DNA of 51,210 nucleotides from Gemmatimonadaceae bacterium. Its GTDB lineage: Bacteria; Gemmatimonadota; Gemmatimonadetes; Gemmatimonadales; Gemmatimonadaceae. Numbering within the stretch: the stretch's first letter is position 1; each line of letters begins with the position of its first letter. Location: assembly GCA_025929535.1 (NCBI GenBank), contig JAICLZ010000025.1, positions 1 to 51,210 on the forward strand, given 5' to 3'. The translations under genes and the position numbers were made by a program. Below, piece by piece: positions 7,112 through 14,968 of this stretch. Below the pieces are notes generated by a model. The model saw only the letters and a list, made by a program, of their open reading frames with translations, made no database searches and had not been told where the DNA came from.

Positions 7112-8618
7112 GGTCCTGATCGCGAATCGCGGCGAGATCGCGCTCCGCATCGTGCGCGCGTGCAGGGAGCTCGGCGTAGGCTCCGTAGCGGTGTTCAGCG
7201 ACGCCGATGCGTCTGCACCGCACGCACGCGAGGCGGACGAAGCCGTGCACATCGGCGCCTCTCCATCGCGCGAGAGTTATCTGCGCGCGGACAAGCTGAT
7301 CGAGGCGGCGCGCCGCACGGGCGCCGAGGCGATCCATCCCGGCTACGGATTCCTCTCGGAGCGCGAGCCCTTTGCTCGCGACGTCGTGGGCGCGGGACTC
7401 GTGTTCATTGGCCCGCCCGCTGCAGCCATTGCAGCAGTCGGCAGCAAGACGGCCGCGCGTGCGCTCGCGGCTACCGCAAACGTGCCGGTGGTGCCCGGCA
7501 CTACGGACCCGCTGCGCGACGCGACGGAGGCGGCAGAGGTGGCGGAGCGGCTCGGCTATCCGGTGCTGCTCAAGGCATCCGCGGGCGGGGGCGGGAAGGG
7601 GATGCGCGTCGTGCGGGGAGCATCGGAGCTCGCGGCGGCACTCGAGAGCGCGAAGCGCGAGGCGATGGCCTCGTTCGGCGACGATGCGGTGTACGTGGAG
7701 AAGTACATCGCCGGTCCGCGACACGTGGAGATCCAGGTGCTCGGCGACCAGCACGGCACGATGCACGCGCTCGGCGAGCGCGAGTGCTCGATCCAGCGCC
7801 GGCACCAGAAGATGATCGAGGAGGCGCCGAGCGTGGCCGTCTCCCCCGAGCTGCGGCGCAAGATGGGAGAGACCGCGGTCCGCATGGCGAAGGCAGCGGG
7901 CTACGTGAACGCCGGGACGTGCGAGTTTCTGCTCGACGCGAACGGCGATTTTTATTTTCTGGAGATGAACACGCGCTTGCAGGTGGAGCATCCCGTCACG
8001 GAGCTCGTCGCCGGCCTCGATCTCGTGCAGTGGCAGATCCGGATCGCAGCGGGCGAGCGCCTGCCGATTGCTCCGCTCATGACGGAGCCGCGCGGCTGGG
8101 CGATCGAGTGCCGCATCACGAGCGAGGACGCCGGGAATGATTTTCTACCGTCGACGGGCGTGATCTCCTTTCTTCGCGTGCCCGGCGGGCCGGGCGTGCG
8201 ATGGGACGGCGGAGTGGGCGCGGGAAGCGAGATCGGCCTGCACTACGACCCGCTGCTCGGGAAGCTGATCGCGTGGGCGGACACGCGCGACGCGGCGATC
8301 GCGCGCATGCGCCGTGCGCTGCTCGAGCTCACGATCGTCGGCGTCGAGACGTCGCGCGACTTTCATCTGCGCGTGATGGATGATCCCGATTTTCAGGCCG
8401 GGGCGATCGACATCCAGTGGCTCGAGCGCCGGCTGCCATCGCTCACCACTGGCGACGGGACCCCGGACGGTGAGATCGCGGTCGCGATCGCGGCGGCGCT
8501 GCTCGCGGAGAGCGAGCGCGCGGGACGGCTCGCTCCCGCCGCATCGAGCACCGCACGCGGCGATGACCGCGAGGCGTGGCGCATCGCCGGGCTGCGCGAC
8601 GGGCTGAGGCAACCCTGA
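7101..8618 (+). CDS. accC: Biotin carboxylase subunit of acyl-CoA carboxylase
   Basis: A 505-residue ATP-grasp enzyme that carboxylates biotin on the carrier protein using ATP and bicarbonate. Visible motifs are the N-terminal KVLIANRGEIALRI, HPGYGFLSE (79-87), the glycine-rich ATP loop KASAGGGGKGMR (158-169) and the catalytic EMNTRLQVEHPVTE. About 50 residues follow the usual 450-residue biotin carboxylase core. Propionyl-CoA carboxylase alpha subunits carry a BT domain and biotin domain in the same chain; here those are encoded separately at 9847-10347, beyond an intervening methyltransferase gene. The ATG at 7101 lies 11 bases inside the redoxin gene. Confidence 0.93.
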   Translation: MFNKVLIANRGEIALRIVRACRELGVGSVAVFSDADASAPHAREADEAVHIGASPSRESYLRADKLIEAARRTGAEAIHPGYGFLSEREPFARDVVGAGLVFIGPPAAAIAAVGSKTAARALAATANVPVVPGTTDPLRDATEAAEVAERLGYPVLLKASAGGGGKGMRVVRGASELAAALESAKREAMASFGDDAVYVEKYIAGPRHVEIQVLGDQHGTMHALGERECSIQRRHQKMIEEAPSVAVSPELRRKMGETAVRMAKAAGYVNAGTCEFLLDANGDFYFLEMNTRLQVEHPVTELVAGLDLVQWQIRIAAGERLPIAPLMTEPRGWAIECRITSEDAGNDFLPSTGVISFLRVPGGPGVRWDGGVGAGSEIGLHYDPLLGKLIAWADTRDAAIARMRRALLELTIVGVETSRDFHLRVMDDPDFQAGAIDIQWLERRLPSLTTGDGTPDGEIAVAIAAALLAESERAGRLAPAASSTARGDDREAWRIAGLRDGLRQP

Positions 8619-9850
8619 TGGCGGCGATCACCGTCACTGTCGAGTCGATCGCCGCGGGTGGCGACGGTGTCGCGCGCGCGGAGGGATTCGTCGTCTTCGT
8701 TCCTCGCTCCGCGCCCGGCGATGTGGGTGTGGTCGACATCGCGATGCGCGGATCGTTCGCGCGCGCTCCGTTCACCGAGGTCGTGAGCGGCTCTGCGAGC
8801 CGCGTGACTCCGTCCTGCCCGCATTACACCATCGACAGGTGTGGCGGCTGTCAGCTTCAGCACATCAACTACCGCGCGCAGCTCGACGCGAAGAGCAGGA
8901 TCATTCGCGATTCCATATTGCGCATCGGCAAACGCCCGATGGAGCCGCCCCACGTGGAGCCCAGCCCCAGCGAGTGGCGCTATCGAAGGAAACTGACGCT
9001 CGCGATGCAGCGCCACGGCCCGCGCTGGATCGCCGGGCTCCATCCGTACGACTCGCCGCGAAAGGTCTTTGCGCTCGAGGATTGTCCGATCACCGACGAG
9101 CGCGTGGTCGCACTCTGGAAAACCATCATGGAGGCGCAATCGCTGCTGCCACTCGCGTCGGCGCTGCGCGGTGCCGTGCGCATCGACCATGATATGGGTG
9201 CGACGTTCGTGCTGGAGGGCGGCGACGTGTGGCCCGACGCGCCCCGTTTCTTCGACGCCGTGCCCGACCTGTGCGAGCTCTGGTGGATACCGGAGCGAAA
9301 GCGTCGCAGGCTCATGCAGCAACGCGGCAGCGCGAGCACGCTTGGCGCATCCTTCGCCCAGGTGAACGCGCCGGTGGCCGCGCGGATGCAGGAGTACGTG
9401 CTCGCTCGCGTGATGTCGTATCGTCCGTCGAGCGTGATCGACGGCTACTCCGGGGCGGGCGAGCTCGCGCGGGCCCTCGCGAGCGCGGGCGCGCGCGTGT
9501 CGGCGATCGAGCTCGATCCCGATGCGTCGGCGCACGCCGCGCGACATCTCCCGTCGGGATCGCGGTCCGTTTCGGGCAAGGTGGAGGAGGTGCTGCCATC
9601 GCTTCTCCCGGCAGACGTGGTCGTGCTCAACCCACCGCGCACGGGCGTCGACGGGCGAGTGACGGAGCAGCTGGAGCAGTGCGACCCGGCGCCGCGCGCA
9701 ATCGTCTACGTGAGCTGCAATCCGGCGACGCTCGCGCGCGACCTCTCGCGCATGCCGCGCTACCGCGTCGCCGCGCTCCGCGCGTACGACATGTTTCCGC
9801 AGACCGCACACGTCGAAACCGTGTGCGAGCTCGTTCCACTCTCCGCATGA
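8618..9850 (+). CDS. TrmA/RumA-type RNA uracil-5 methyltransferase
   Basis: A 410-residue SAM-dependent enzyme of the RumA/RlmCD family that methylates C5 of uridines in 23S rRNA (or tRNA). An N-terminal TRAM domain (ESIAAGGDGVAR, APGDV) is followed by a Cys cluster for an iron-sulfur centre (CPHYTIDRCGGCQLQH and a later Cys in ALEDCPI), the SAM-binding site GYSGAGELARAL, the NPPRTGVD loop and the nucleophile in VSCNPATLARDL. The ATG overlaps the biotin carboxylase stop (TGATG), and the next gene starts inside its stop codon. Its place between biotin carboxylase and carrier is odd because the product has no known part in carboxylation. The exact target uridine is not known. Confidence 0.85.
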   Translation: MAAITVTVESIAAGGDGVARAEGFVVFVPRSAPGDVGVVDIAMRGSFARAPFTEVVSGSASRVTPSCPHYTIDRCGGCQLQHINYRAQLDAKSRIIRDSILRIGKRPMEPPHVEPSPSEWRYRRKLTLAMQRHGPRWIAGLHPYDSPRKVFALEDCPITDERVVALWKTIMEAQSLLPLASALRGAVRIDHDMGATFVLEGGDVWPDAPRFFDAVPDLCELWWIPERKRRRLMQQRGSASTLGASFAQVNAPVAARMQEYVLARVMSYRPSSVIDGYSGAGELARALASAGARVSAIELDPDASAHAARHLPSGSRSVSGKVEEVLPSLLPADVVVLNPPRTGVDGRVTEQLEQCDPAPRAIVYVSCNPATLARDLSRMPRYRVAALRAYDMFPQTAHVETVCELVPLSA

Positions 9851-10347
9851 TGTACGTGGTGGAGGTGAACGGGCGCCGCCTCAACGTGGAGATCCGCGAT
9901 GGCGAAGCGATAGTTGACGGAGTCAAGTATTCGACTTCGATGCACGCCGTGGCGGGAACGCCGGTGCGCCTGGTGGGCGTGAACGACGCCGTGCACCGCG
10001 TGGTGCTCCGGCAGCGCGTCGCACGCGGCCGCTATCGCATGTGGCTGGACGGCCACCGTTACGACACCGAAGCGCTCGACAGCCGCGCGCGGGCGATCCG
10101 CGACATGCAGGCCTCGGTCGCCAGGCCCGCCGGCCCCGCACCGCTCCGCGCGCCAATGCCGGGGCTGATCGTGCAATTGCGCGTGAAGGTCGGCGATACC
10201 GTGACCGCTGGTGCCGGCCTCGTCGTGATGGAGGCGATGAAGATGGAAAACGAGCTGCGCACACTCGCCGCGGGCAAAGTGCGTGCGGTACACGTGACGG
10301 TGGGCGCCGCAGTAGAAAAGGGCGCGCTCCTGGTGGAGCTCGAGTAG
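9847..10347 (+). CDS. Biotin carboxyl carrier protein with BT-like N-terminus
   Basis: A 166-residue protein. Residues 100-166 form a biotinyl domain (APMPGLIVQLRVKVGDTV, then the biotinylation motif EAMKMEN with Lys132). Residues 1-85 (VEVNGRRLNVEIRDGEAI, YRMWLDGHRYDTE) resemble the BT/beta-barrel segment found between biotin carboxylase and biotin domain in propionyl-CoA carboxylase alpha subunits, so the gene looks like the detached C-terminal part of such a subunit. It supplies the swinging biotin for the enzymes at 5055 and 7101. ATG codons at 9847 and 9850 both overlap the methyltransferase stop; either could be used. Confidence 0.88.
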   Translation: MMYVVEVNGRRLNVEIRDGEAIVDGVKYSTSMHAVAGTPVRLVGVNDAVHRVVLRQRVARGRYRMWLDGHRYDTEALDSRARAIRDMQASVARPAGPAPLRAPMPGLIVQLRVKVGDTVTAGAGLVVMEAMKMENELRTLAAGKVRAVHVTVGAAVEKGALLVELE

Positions 10348-10357
10348 CGATCGTTCT

Positions 10358-10384
10358 CTGCCGGGCTCGATTCGTGCTCGGCAG
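10358..10384. terminator. Hairpin between convergent genes
   Basis: A 9-bp stem (10358-10366 with 10376-10384, one G-T wobble) and a 9-base loop lie between the biotin carrier stop at 10347 and the stop of the minus-strand lipoprotein gene at 10394. No long T run follows, so it is a candidate bidirectional terminator only. Confidence 0.45.
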
Positions 10385-10393
10385 TCGCAGCTC

Positions 10394-10894
10394 TCATCGC
10401 ACCGAAGTCGAATCCCGGAGCAGGCGCCCGAATCCCACCTGGCCCGAGAGTTTCGCCAGCGACCACCTGCCGGTGCTTCCGTTCAGGGGAAGGGCAAAGT
10501 TCAGGTTGTTGTCGATGACGCCCGGGTTGAGGTCGACGCGAAGGACCTTCCCCTCCATGTTCCAACGCATCACCTGCTTCCGGGTCGTCACGGCCGCGGT
10601 GAGCGCGTCGGGGAGGTAGCCGATCACCGAGCCCTCGCCGCTGTTGTCCTCGCAGCGATGCCGAGTCAGGAGGTTGTGCAGGTTGATGGTGAGGGGATAG
10701 CTGGTCCCCTTGAGCTTCTGTGCGGCGATCCCGGCTCGGGGAGTCAGCGTGTCGATCACCAACGTCACGTGCTGCACGACCGAGTACCCGGCGCAGAGAT
10801 CCGCGAGCGTCGTGCTCACCGGGTGCGCACACGCCGCGAGCCCGCACAGCGTCGCGAGCGCCGTCAGCGCGCGCGCTCGTACATGCGTTGACAA
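10394..10894 (-). CDS. Lipoprotein of unknown function
   Basis: A 166-residue protein with a lipoprotein signal: Arg-containing start, hydrophobic core and lipobox LAAC with Cys22. The mature part has extra Cys residues (LADLCAGYS, TRHRCEDNSG) and several polar beta-like stretches (HVTLVIDTLTP, VLRVDLNPGVIDNN). I recognise no family. The start is a TTG at 10894, supported by AAGGAG eight bases upstream. It stands alone on the minus strand, convergent with the carboxylase operon, and its start codon overlaps the -35 box of the rplM promoter on the other strand. Confidence 0.55.
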   Translation of the reverse strand: MSTHVRARALTALATLCGLAACAHPVSTTLADLCAGYSVVQHVTLVIDTLTPRAGIAAQKLKGTSYPLTINLHNLLTRHRCEDNSGEGSVIGYLPDALTAAVTTRKQVMRWNMEGKVLRVDLNPGVIDNNLNFALPLNGSTGRWSLAKLSGQVGFGRLLRDSTSVR

Positions 10895-10916
10895 TGGCTA
10901 ACTCCTTTCGTAGCTT
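10888..10916 (+). promoter_or_regulatory. Promoter of the rplM operon (TTGACA-17-TAGCTT)
   Basis: A consensus -35 TTGACA (10888-10893), a 17-base spacer and TAGCTT (10911-10916, continuing AAG) lie about 80 bases before the rplM start. The same pair of hexamers with the same spacing is found before ptsN (50910-50882, minus), and TAGCTT recurs before mreB and the permease gene. Confidence 0.65.
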
Positions 10917-10949
10917 AAGAGTCTGTCCCAAACGCCTAGTCGGCCGCTT

Positions 10950-10966
10950 CGCTCCCATTCGGAGCG
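10950..10966 (+). promoter_or_regulatory. Stem-loop in the rplM leader
   Basis: CGCTCC (10950-10955) pairs with GGAGCG (10961-10966) around a 5-base loop, with a possible outer CGCC/GGCG pairing (10933-10936 with 10969-10972). It lies in the predicted 5' leader of rplM. L13 leaders act in autoregulation in some bacteria; this one is not recognised as a known class. Confidence 0.35.
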
Positions 10967-10996
10967 CTGGCGACCTGCATGCCATTTTCGACGCAC

Positions 10997-11449
10997 ATGA
11001 GATCAACTTACACCGCTACACCGAGCGACATCGAGCACCGCTGGTTCATCGTTGACGCCGAAGGGATGGTGCTCGGGCGGCTCGCGGCCGAAGTCGCGCG
11101 CATCATACGCGGCAAGCACAAGCCCACGTTCACGCCGCACATGGACACCGGTGACAACGTCATCGTCATCAACGCGTCCAAGGTTCGCGTCACGGGCCGC
11201 AAGGCGGAGCAGAAGCGCTACTTCCATCACACCGGCTACATGGGACACGAGCGCTTCACGCCGTTCGCCTCCATGCTCGCGAAGCATCCGGAACGGGTGA
11301 TCGAGAAGGCCGTCTTCGGCATGCTTCCCAAAACCGCCCTCGGACGTCAGGTGCTTCGCCTCAAGCTGCGCGTCTACGCGGATGCGGATCACCCGCACAC
11401 CGCACAGCAGCCCACCGTCCTCAAACTCACGCAGAGCGAGAGCAAGTAA
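10997..11449 (+). CDS. rplM: 50S ribosomal protein L13
   Basis: Ribosomal protein L13, an early-assembling 23S rRNA binder. With the ATG at 10997 the product is 150 residues (MRSTYTATPSDIEHRWFIVD), close to usual family length; an upstream ATG at 10979 would add six residues and fits the family less well. Diagnostic segments are DAEGMVLGRLAAEVARIIRGK, read as GMVLGRLA and ARIIRGKHKP, then GDNVIVINA, HTGYMGH and AVFGMLPKTALGR. It is followed by rpsI with a one-base overlap, the usual rplM-rpsI pairing. No strong Shine-Dalgarno sequence is visible before either start. Confidence 0.95.
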   Translation: MRSTYTATPSDIEHRWFIVDAEGMVLGRLAAEVARIIRGKHKPTFTPHMDTGDNVIVINASKVRVTGRKAEQKRYFHHTGYMGHERFTPFASMLAKHPERVIEKAVFGMLPKTALGRQVLRLKLRVYADADHPHTAQQPTVLKLTQSESK

Positions 11450-11841
11450 TGGCCGAAGGGATCACGCACACGATCGGGCGCCGGAAGGAAGCGGTTTGCC
11501 GTCTCTACATTCGTCCGGGCTCCGGCAAGTGGGACGTCAATGGCCGCACGCTCGGCGATTATTTTCCGCGTCCGACGCTCGTGTCGGCGATTCAGCAGCC
11601 GTTCACGGCCACGGACACGCTCGGCCGCTACGATGTGAAGGCGAAGCTCGAGGGCGGTGGACAGAGCGGACAGGCCGGCGCGCTGCGGCTCGCCGTGTCC
11701 CGCGCCCTCGTGGAGATGGATGAGTCGCACCGCCGCAAGCTGCGCGACCTCGGTCTCATGACGCGCGATGCGCGCGCAGTCGAGCGCAAGAAGCCGGGTC
11801 GTCCGAAGGCCCGCAAGCGGTTCCAGTTCTCGAAGCGGTAA
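11449..11841 (+). CDS. rpsI: 30S ribosomal protein S9
   Basis: A 130-residue S9 protein, whose C-terminal tail reaches the P-site tRNA. The N-terminus has TIGRRKEAVCRLYIRPGSG; the middle GGGQSGQAGALRLAVSRAL; the tail GRPKARKRFQFSKR ends in the conserved basic FSKR. Length is standard. Its ATG overlaps the rplM stop by one base (TAATG). Confidence 0.96.
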   Translation: MAEGITHTIGRRKEAVCRLYIRPGSGKWDVNGRTLGDYFPRPTLVSAIQQPFTATDTLGRYDVKAKLEGGGQSGQAGALRLAVSRALVEMDESHRRKLRDLGLMTRDARAVERKKPGRPKARKRFQFSKR

Positions 11842-11862
11842 GCAGTAGCCAGCACCATCGCG

Positions 11863-11883
11863 GCGGCGATCTCCGCTCGCCGC
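11863..11883 (+). promoter_or_regulatory. Stem-loop between rpsI and rpsB
   Basis: GCGGCGA (11863-11869) pairs perfectly with TCGCCGC (11877-11883) around a 7-base loop, 22 bases after the rpsI stop and about 100 bases before rpsB. AATCTTT follows. It could be a weak attenuator or part of an rpsB leader; the 145-base gap holds no other clear signal. Confidence 0.35.
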
Positions 11884-11986
11884 GAATCTTTCAGGCGTTC
11901 CGAGCTGCGACGGGTGCCGCCCCAGTGCGGTCGATCGCAGCGATGACGAACGCCGCCGACCAAACCCGAAGGGAATTTCGAAACTC

Positions 11987-12892
11987 ATGACTCTGCCCAA
12001 TCTCGATCAACTGCTCGAAGCCGGTGTCCATTTCGGACACCAGACCCGCCGCTGGAACCCGAAGATGCGCCGGTACATCTTCGCCGAGCGCAACGGGATC
12101 CACATCATCGATTTGCAGAAGACGCTGCGCCAGCTGGAGCTTGCGCAGAAGCTCGTGCGCGAAGCCGTGCTGCGCGGCGAGAACATTCTGTTCGTGTGCA
12201 CCAAGCGTCAGCTCAAGGGCATCGTGCAGGGCGAGGCCGAGCGTTGCGGCGCGATGTACGTCACGGAGCGGTGGCTCGGCGGCATGCTCACGAACTTTCA
12301 GACGGTGAAGAAGCAGGTGCGCCGCCTGAAGGATCTCGAGGCCGGCAGCGAAGAGGGCGGCGACTTCCAGAACTACACGAAGAAAGAGCAGCTCATGATG
12401 TCCCGCGAGCGCGACAAGCTGAACAAGTATCTCTCGGGCATCAAGAACATGGGCCGGCTTCCCGGCTTGCTCTTCATCGTGGACTCGAAGAAGGAAAAGA
12501 TCGCCGTCACCGAGGCGAACAAGTTGGGGCTCCCGATCGTTGCCATCGTGGACACGAACGCCGATCCCGATCTCATCTCCGTGCCGATCGCGGGCAACGA
12601 CGATGCGATTCGCTCGGTGGAGCTGATCACGAAGGCGATCGCGGACACGATTGCGGAGGCGCGCCGCGAGGCGCCCAAGCGCGAAGAGTCCGAAGAGGGC
12701 GAAGAAGGGCAGACGACGTACAGCTCCGATCGCGGCACCGAGCCCGCGGATGAAGGCGAGAAGCGCCGTCGCCGCCGCCCGCGTCGTCGCGCGAAGCCGG
12801 AGGCGATCGCAGCACGTCTGAACGTTGGAGGACAGGCTGCGGATGCCTCCGATGCCGGCGCACAGGCAGCGGACGAGGCAGCCAGCGAGTAG
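11987..12892 (+). CDS. rpsB: 30S ribosomal protein S2 with long charged C-terminal tail
   Basis: Ribosomal protein S2, which binds the 30S platform near S1. Residues 1-225 are canonical: LLEAGVHFGHQTRRWNPKM, HIIDLQKT, TERWLGGMLTNF, PGLLFIVDSKKE and DTNADPDLISVPIAGNDDA. About 75 further residues form a low-complexity tail, acidic at first (EESEEGEEGQ), then strongly basic (GEKRRRRRPRRRAKP), then Ala/Asp-rich. S2 is usually 230-260 residues, so at 301 this is long. Tails of this sort are variable and probably disordered. It is followed by tsf, the standard order. Confidence 0.96.
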   Translation: MTLPNLDQLLEAGVHFGHQTRRWNPKMRRYIFAERNGIHIIDLQKTLRQLELAQKLVREAVLRGENILFVCTKRQLKGIVQGEAERCGAMYVTERWLGGMLTNFQTVKKQVRRLKDLEAGSEEGGDFQNYTKKEQLMMSRERDKLNKYLSGIKNMGRLPGLLFIVDSKKEKIAVTEANKLGLPIVAIVDTNADPDLISVPIAGNDDAIRSVELITKAIADTIAEARREAPKREESEEGEEGQTTYSSDRGTEPADEGEKRRRRRPRRRAKPEAIAARLNVGGQAADASDAGAQAADEAASE

Positions 12893-12938
12893 CGTGCGCC
12901 GGAGTAGTGTCCGGCCCGCTTTCGACGTAAACTGAGTG

Positions 12939-12961
12939 CGCCGCCGGCCCCGCCGGCGGCG
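12939..12961 (+). terminator. GC-rich hairpin between rpsB and tsf
   Basis: A perfect 9-bp stem (CGCCGCCGG with CCGGCGGCG) and 5-base loop (CCCCG), followed by TTCTCG. It lies in the 181-base gap between rpsB and tsf and may act as a partial terminator or attenuator that lowers tsf expression relative to rpsB. Confidence 0.45.
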
Positions 12962-13073
12962 TTCTCGTGAAGCGACATGTGAACCGACATGAGTGATGCG
13001 GCCGCGCGGGGATCTGCGGCTGCCACGAGACCAGCACACGCATAGACACGCGTGCACGCGTGAAGGACTGAAC

Positions 13074-13682
13074 ATGGCAACGACCACGGCATTTACGGCA
13101 AAGCACGTCCAGGAGCTCCGCCAGAAGAGCGGTGCGGGCATGATGGACGCGAAGCGCGCATTGGAGGAGGCGGGCGGCGACATGGCGAAGGCCGGCGAGC
13201 TGCTCCGCGCGAAGGGGATCGCCAAGGCTGAGAAGCGCGCGGATCGCACCGCGAGCGAGGGACGCGTCGGCAGCTACATCCATCACAACGGAAAGGTGGG
13301 GGTGCTCGTCGAGGTGAACTCCGAGACGGACTTCGTGTCCGGCACCGATGAGTTCAAGGAGCTGGTCCGCGAGATCGCGCTGCACATCGCGAGCGCCGCG
13401 CCGCTGGCTGTCGATCGCGACGGCATTCCGGCGTCCGAAGTCGAGCGCGAGCGCCGCATCGCCGAACAGCAGTTCGCCGAGAGCGGCAAGCCGGAATCGC
13501 TGCGCGAGCGGATCGTGCAGGGCAAGGTCGATGCGTTCTACAAGCAGCACACGCTTCTCTCCCAGGAGTACGTGCGCGACAGCAAGAAGACCATCGGCGA
13601 TCTCGTCAAGGAGCTGTCGGCCAAGGTCGGCGAGAACATCGTCGTGAAGCGCTTCGCTCGCTTTCAGCTGGGGCAGGAGTAA
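13074..13682 (+). CDS. tsf: Elongation factor Ts, short form
   Basis: The nucleotide exchange factor for EF-Tu. The start at 13074 ([17 protein letters not shown]) has AAGGA upstream and gives 202 residues, the short form found in many phyla (the E. coli form is about 280). The UBA-like N-terminus [19 protein letters not shown] and the signature [19 protein letters not shown] are intact. The C-terminal half keeps [17 protein letters not shown] and ends [11 protein letters not shown]. pyrH follows after eight bases. Confidence 0.95.
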   Translation: MATTTAFTAKHVQELRQKSGAGMMDAKRALEEAGGDMAKAGELLRAKGIAKAEKRADRTASEGRVGSYIHHNGKVGVLVEVNSETDFVSGTDEFKELVREIALHIASAAPLAVDRDGIPASEVERERRIAEQQFAESGKPESLRERIVQGKVDAFYKQHTLLSQEYVRDSKKTIGDLVKELSAKVGENIVVKRFARFQLGQE

Positions 13683-13690
13683 GTCCCCGC

Positions 13691-14404
13691 GTGGCGCCGC
13701 TCAAGTACTCGAGCGTGCTGCTCAAGCTCTCCGGTGAGGCACTCGCCGGAGAGCGCTCCACCGGTTTCGATTTCGACGTCCTCGATCGGCTCGCTGGAGA
13801 GATCAAGGACGTCGTGGCAATGGGGACTCGCGTCGGCGTCGTGATCGGTGGCGGGAACATCGTGCGCGGCGCCCAGCTCTCGAAGATGGGCATGGACCGC
13901 GTCGGCGCCGACTACATGGGGATGCTCGGCACGGTCATCAATGCGCTCGCGATGCAGGACGTGCTCGAGAAGAAGAACATCGACACGCGCGTGATGACCG
14001 CCATCCGCATGGAAGAGATCGCGGAGCCGTACATCCGCCGCCGCGCGCAGCGGCATCTCGACAAGGGACGCGTCGTGATCTTCGCGGGCGGCACGGGCAA
14101 TCCGTACTTCTCCACGGACACCGCGGCCGTGCTGCGCGGTATTCAGATGAAGGCCGACGTGATCATCAAGGCGACGAGCGTCGACGGGATCTACTCCGCG
14201 GATCCGAAGAAGGACTACACGGCCACGATGTACGAGACGCTCGCGTACAGGGACATCATCCGCGACGAGCTCGGGGTCATGGATCAGACCGCGATCACGC
14301 TCTGTCGCGAAAACTCGATGCCTCTGATCGTCCTCAACATTCAACGCCCGGGCTCCGTCGCCAGCGCGATTCGCGGCGATCGGGTGGGCACACTCGTCCA
14401 ATGA
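13691..14404 (+). CDS. pyrH: UMP kinase
   Basis: A 237-residue hexameric UMP kinase that makes UDP for pyrimidine nucleotide synthesis. Motifs of the amino-acid-kinase fold are visible: VLLKLSGEAL, VGVVIGGGNIVRG, DYMGMLGTVINA, GGTGNPYFSTDTAA and SVDGIYSADPK. The start is GTG at 13691, eight bases after the tsf stop. The frr ATG overlaps its stop by four bases (ATGA). Confidence 0.96.
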   Translation: MAPLKYSSVLLKLSGEALAGERSTGFDFDVLDRLAGEIKDVVAMGTRVGVVIGGGNIVRGAQLSKMGMDRVGADYMGMLGTVINALAMQDVLEKKNIDTRVMTAIRMEEIAEPYIRRRAQRHLDKGRVVIFAGGTGNPYFSTDTAAVLRGIQMKADVIIKATSVDGIYSADPKKDYTATMYETLAYRDIIRDELGVMDQTAITLCRENSMPLIVLNIQRPGSVASAIRGDRVGTLVQ

Positions 14405-14955
14405 GCACGATACCGCAGATCGTCAAGGATGCGCGCGCCGGCATGGACAAGGCGCTCGAGAGCTCGCGCAAGGAGTTCTCGTCGATTCGAAGTGGCAAGG
14501 CGTCCACGTCGCTGCTCGACACCGTGCGCGTCGACGCCTACGGGCAATCGATGCCCATGTCGCAGGTCGGCAGCGTGTCCGCACCCGAGTCGAGGCTCCT
14601 CACCATCACGCCGTGGGACAAGGGCCTCACCCAGGCCATCGAGAAGGCGATTCGCGACTCCGATCTGGGGCTCAATCCCTCGAGCCAGGGCGGCGTCATT
14701 CGCGTGCCGCTTCCCGCGCTCAACGAAGATCGCCGCAAGGAGCTTGTGAAAGTGGTGCAGCGGCTGGCCGAGGAAGGGCGGATCGCGGTGCGCCACTCGA
14801 GAACGGTGGCGCGCGATGCGATCAAGAAGCTCGACAAGGTGTCCGAGGACGACAAGAAGCAGGCGGACAAGGACCTGCAGAAGATGCACGACGAGCACAT
14901 CGCCAAGCTCGAGGAAATGCTCAAGGCGAAGCAGGCCGAAATCATGGAAGTGTAG
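14401..14955 (+). CDS. frr: Ribosome recycling factor
   Basis: A 184-residue RRF that splits post-termination ribosomes together with EF-G. The long-helix domain starts with MDKALESSRKEFSSIRSGKAS; the central part has the family pattern LLTITPWDKGL, EKAIRDSDLGLNPSSQG and IRVPLPALNEDRRKELVK. Length is standard. The ATG overlaps the pyrH stop. Confidence 0.96.
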   Translation: MSTIPQIVKDARAGMDKALESSRKEFSSIRSGKASTSLLDTVRVDAYGQSMPMSQVGSVSAPESRLLTITPWDKGLTQAIEKAIRDSDLGLNPSSQGGVIRVPLPALNEDRRKELVKVVQRLAEEGRIAVRHSRTVARDAIKKLDKVSEDDKKQADKDLQKMHDEHIAKLEEMLKAKQAEIMEV

Positions 14956-14968
14956 GGCAGGCTGCGCG

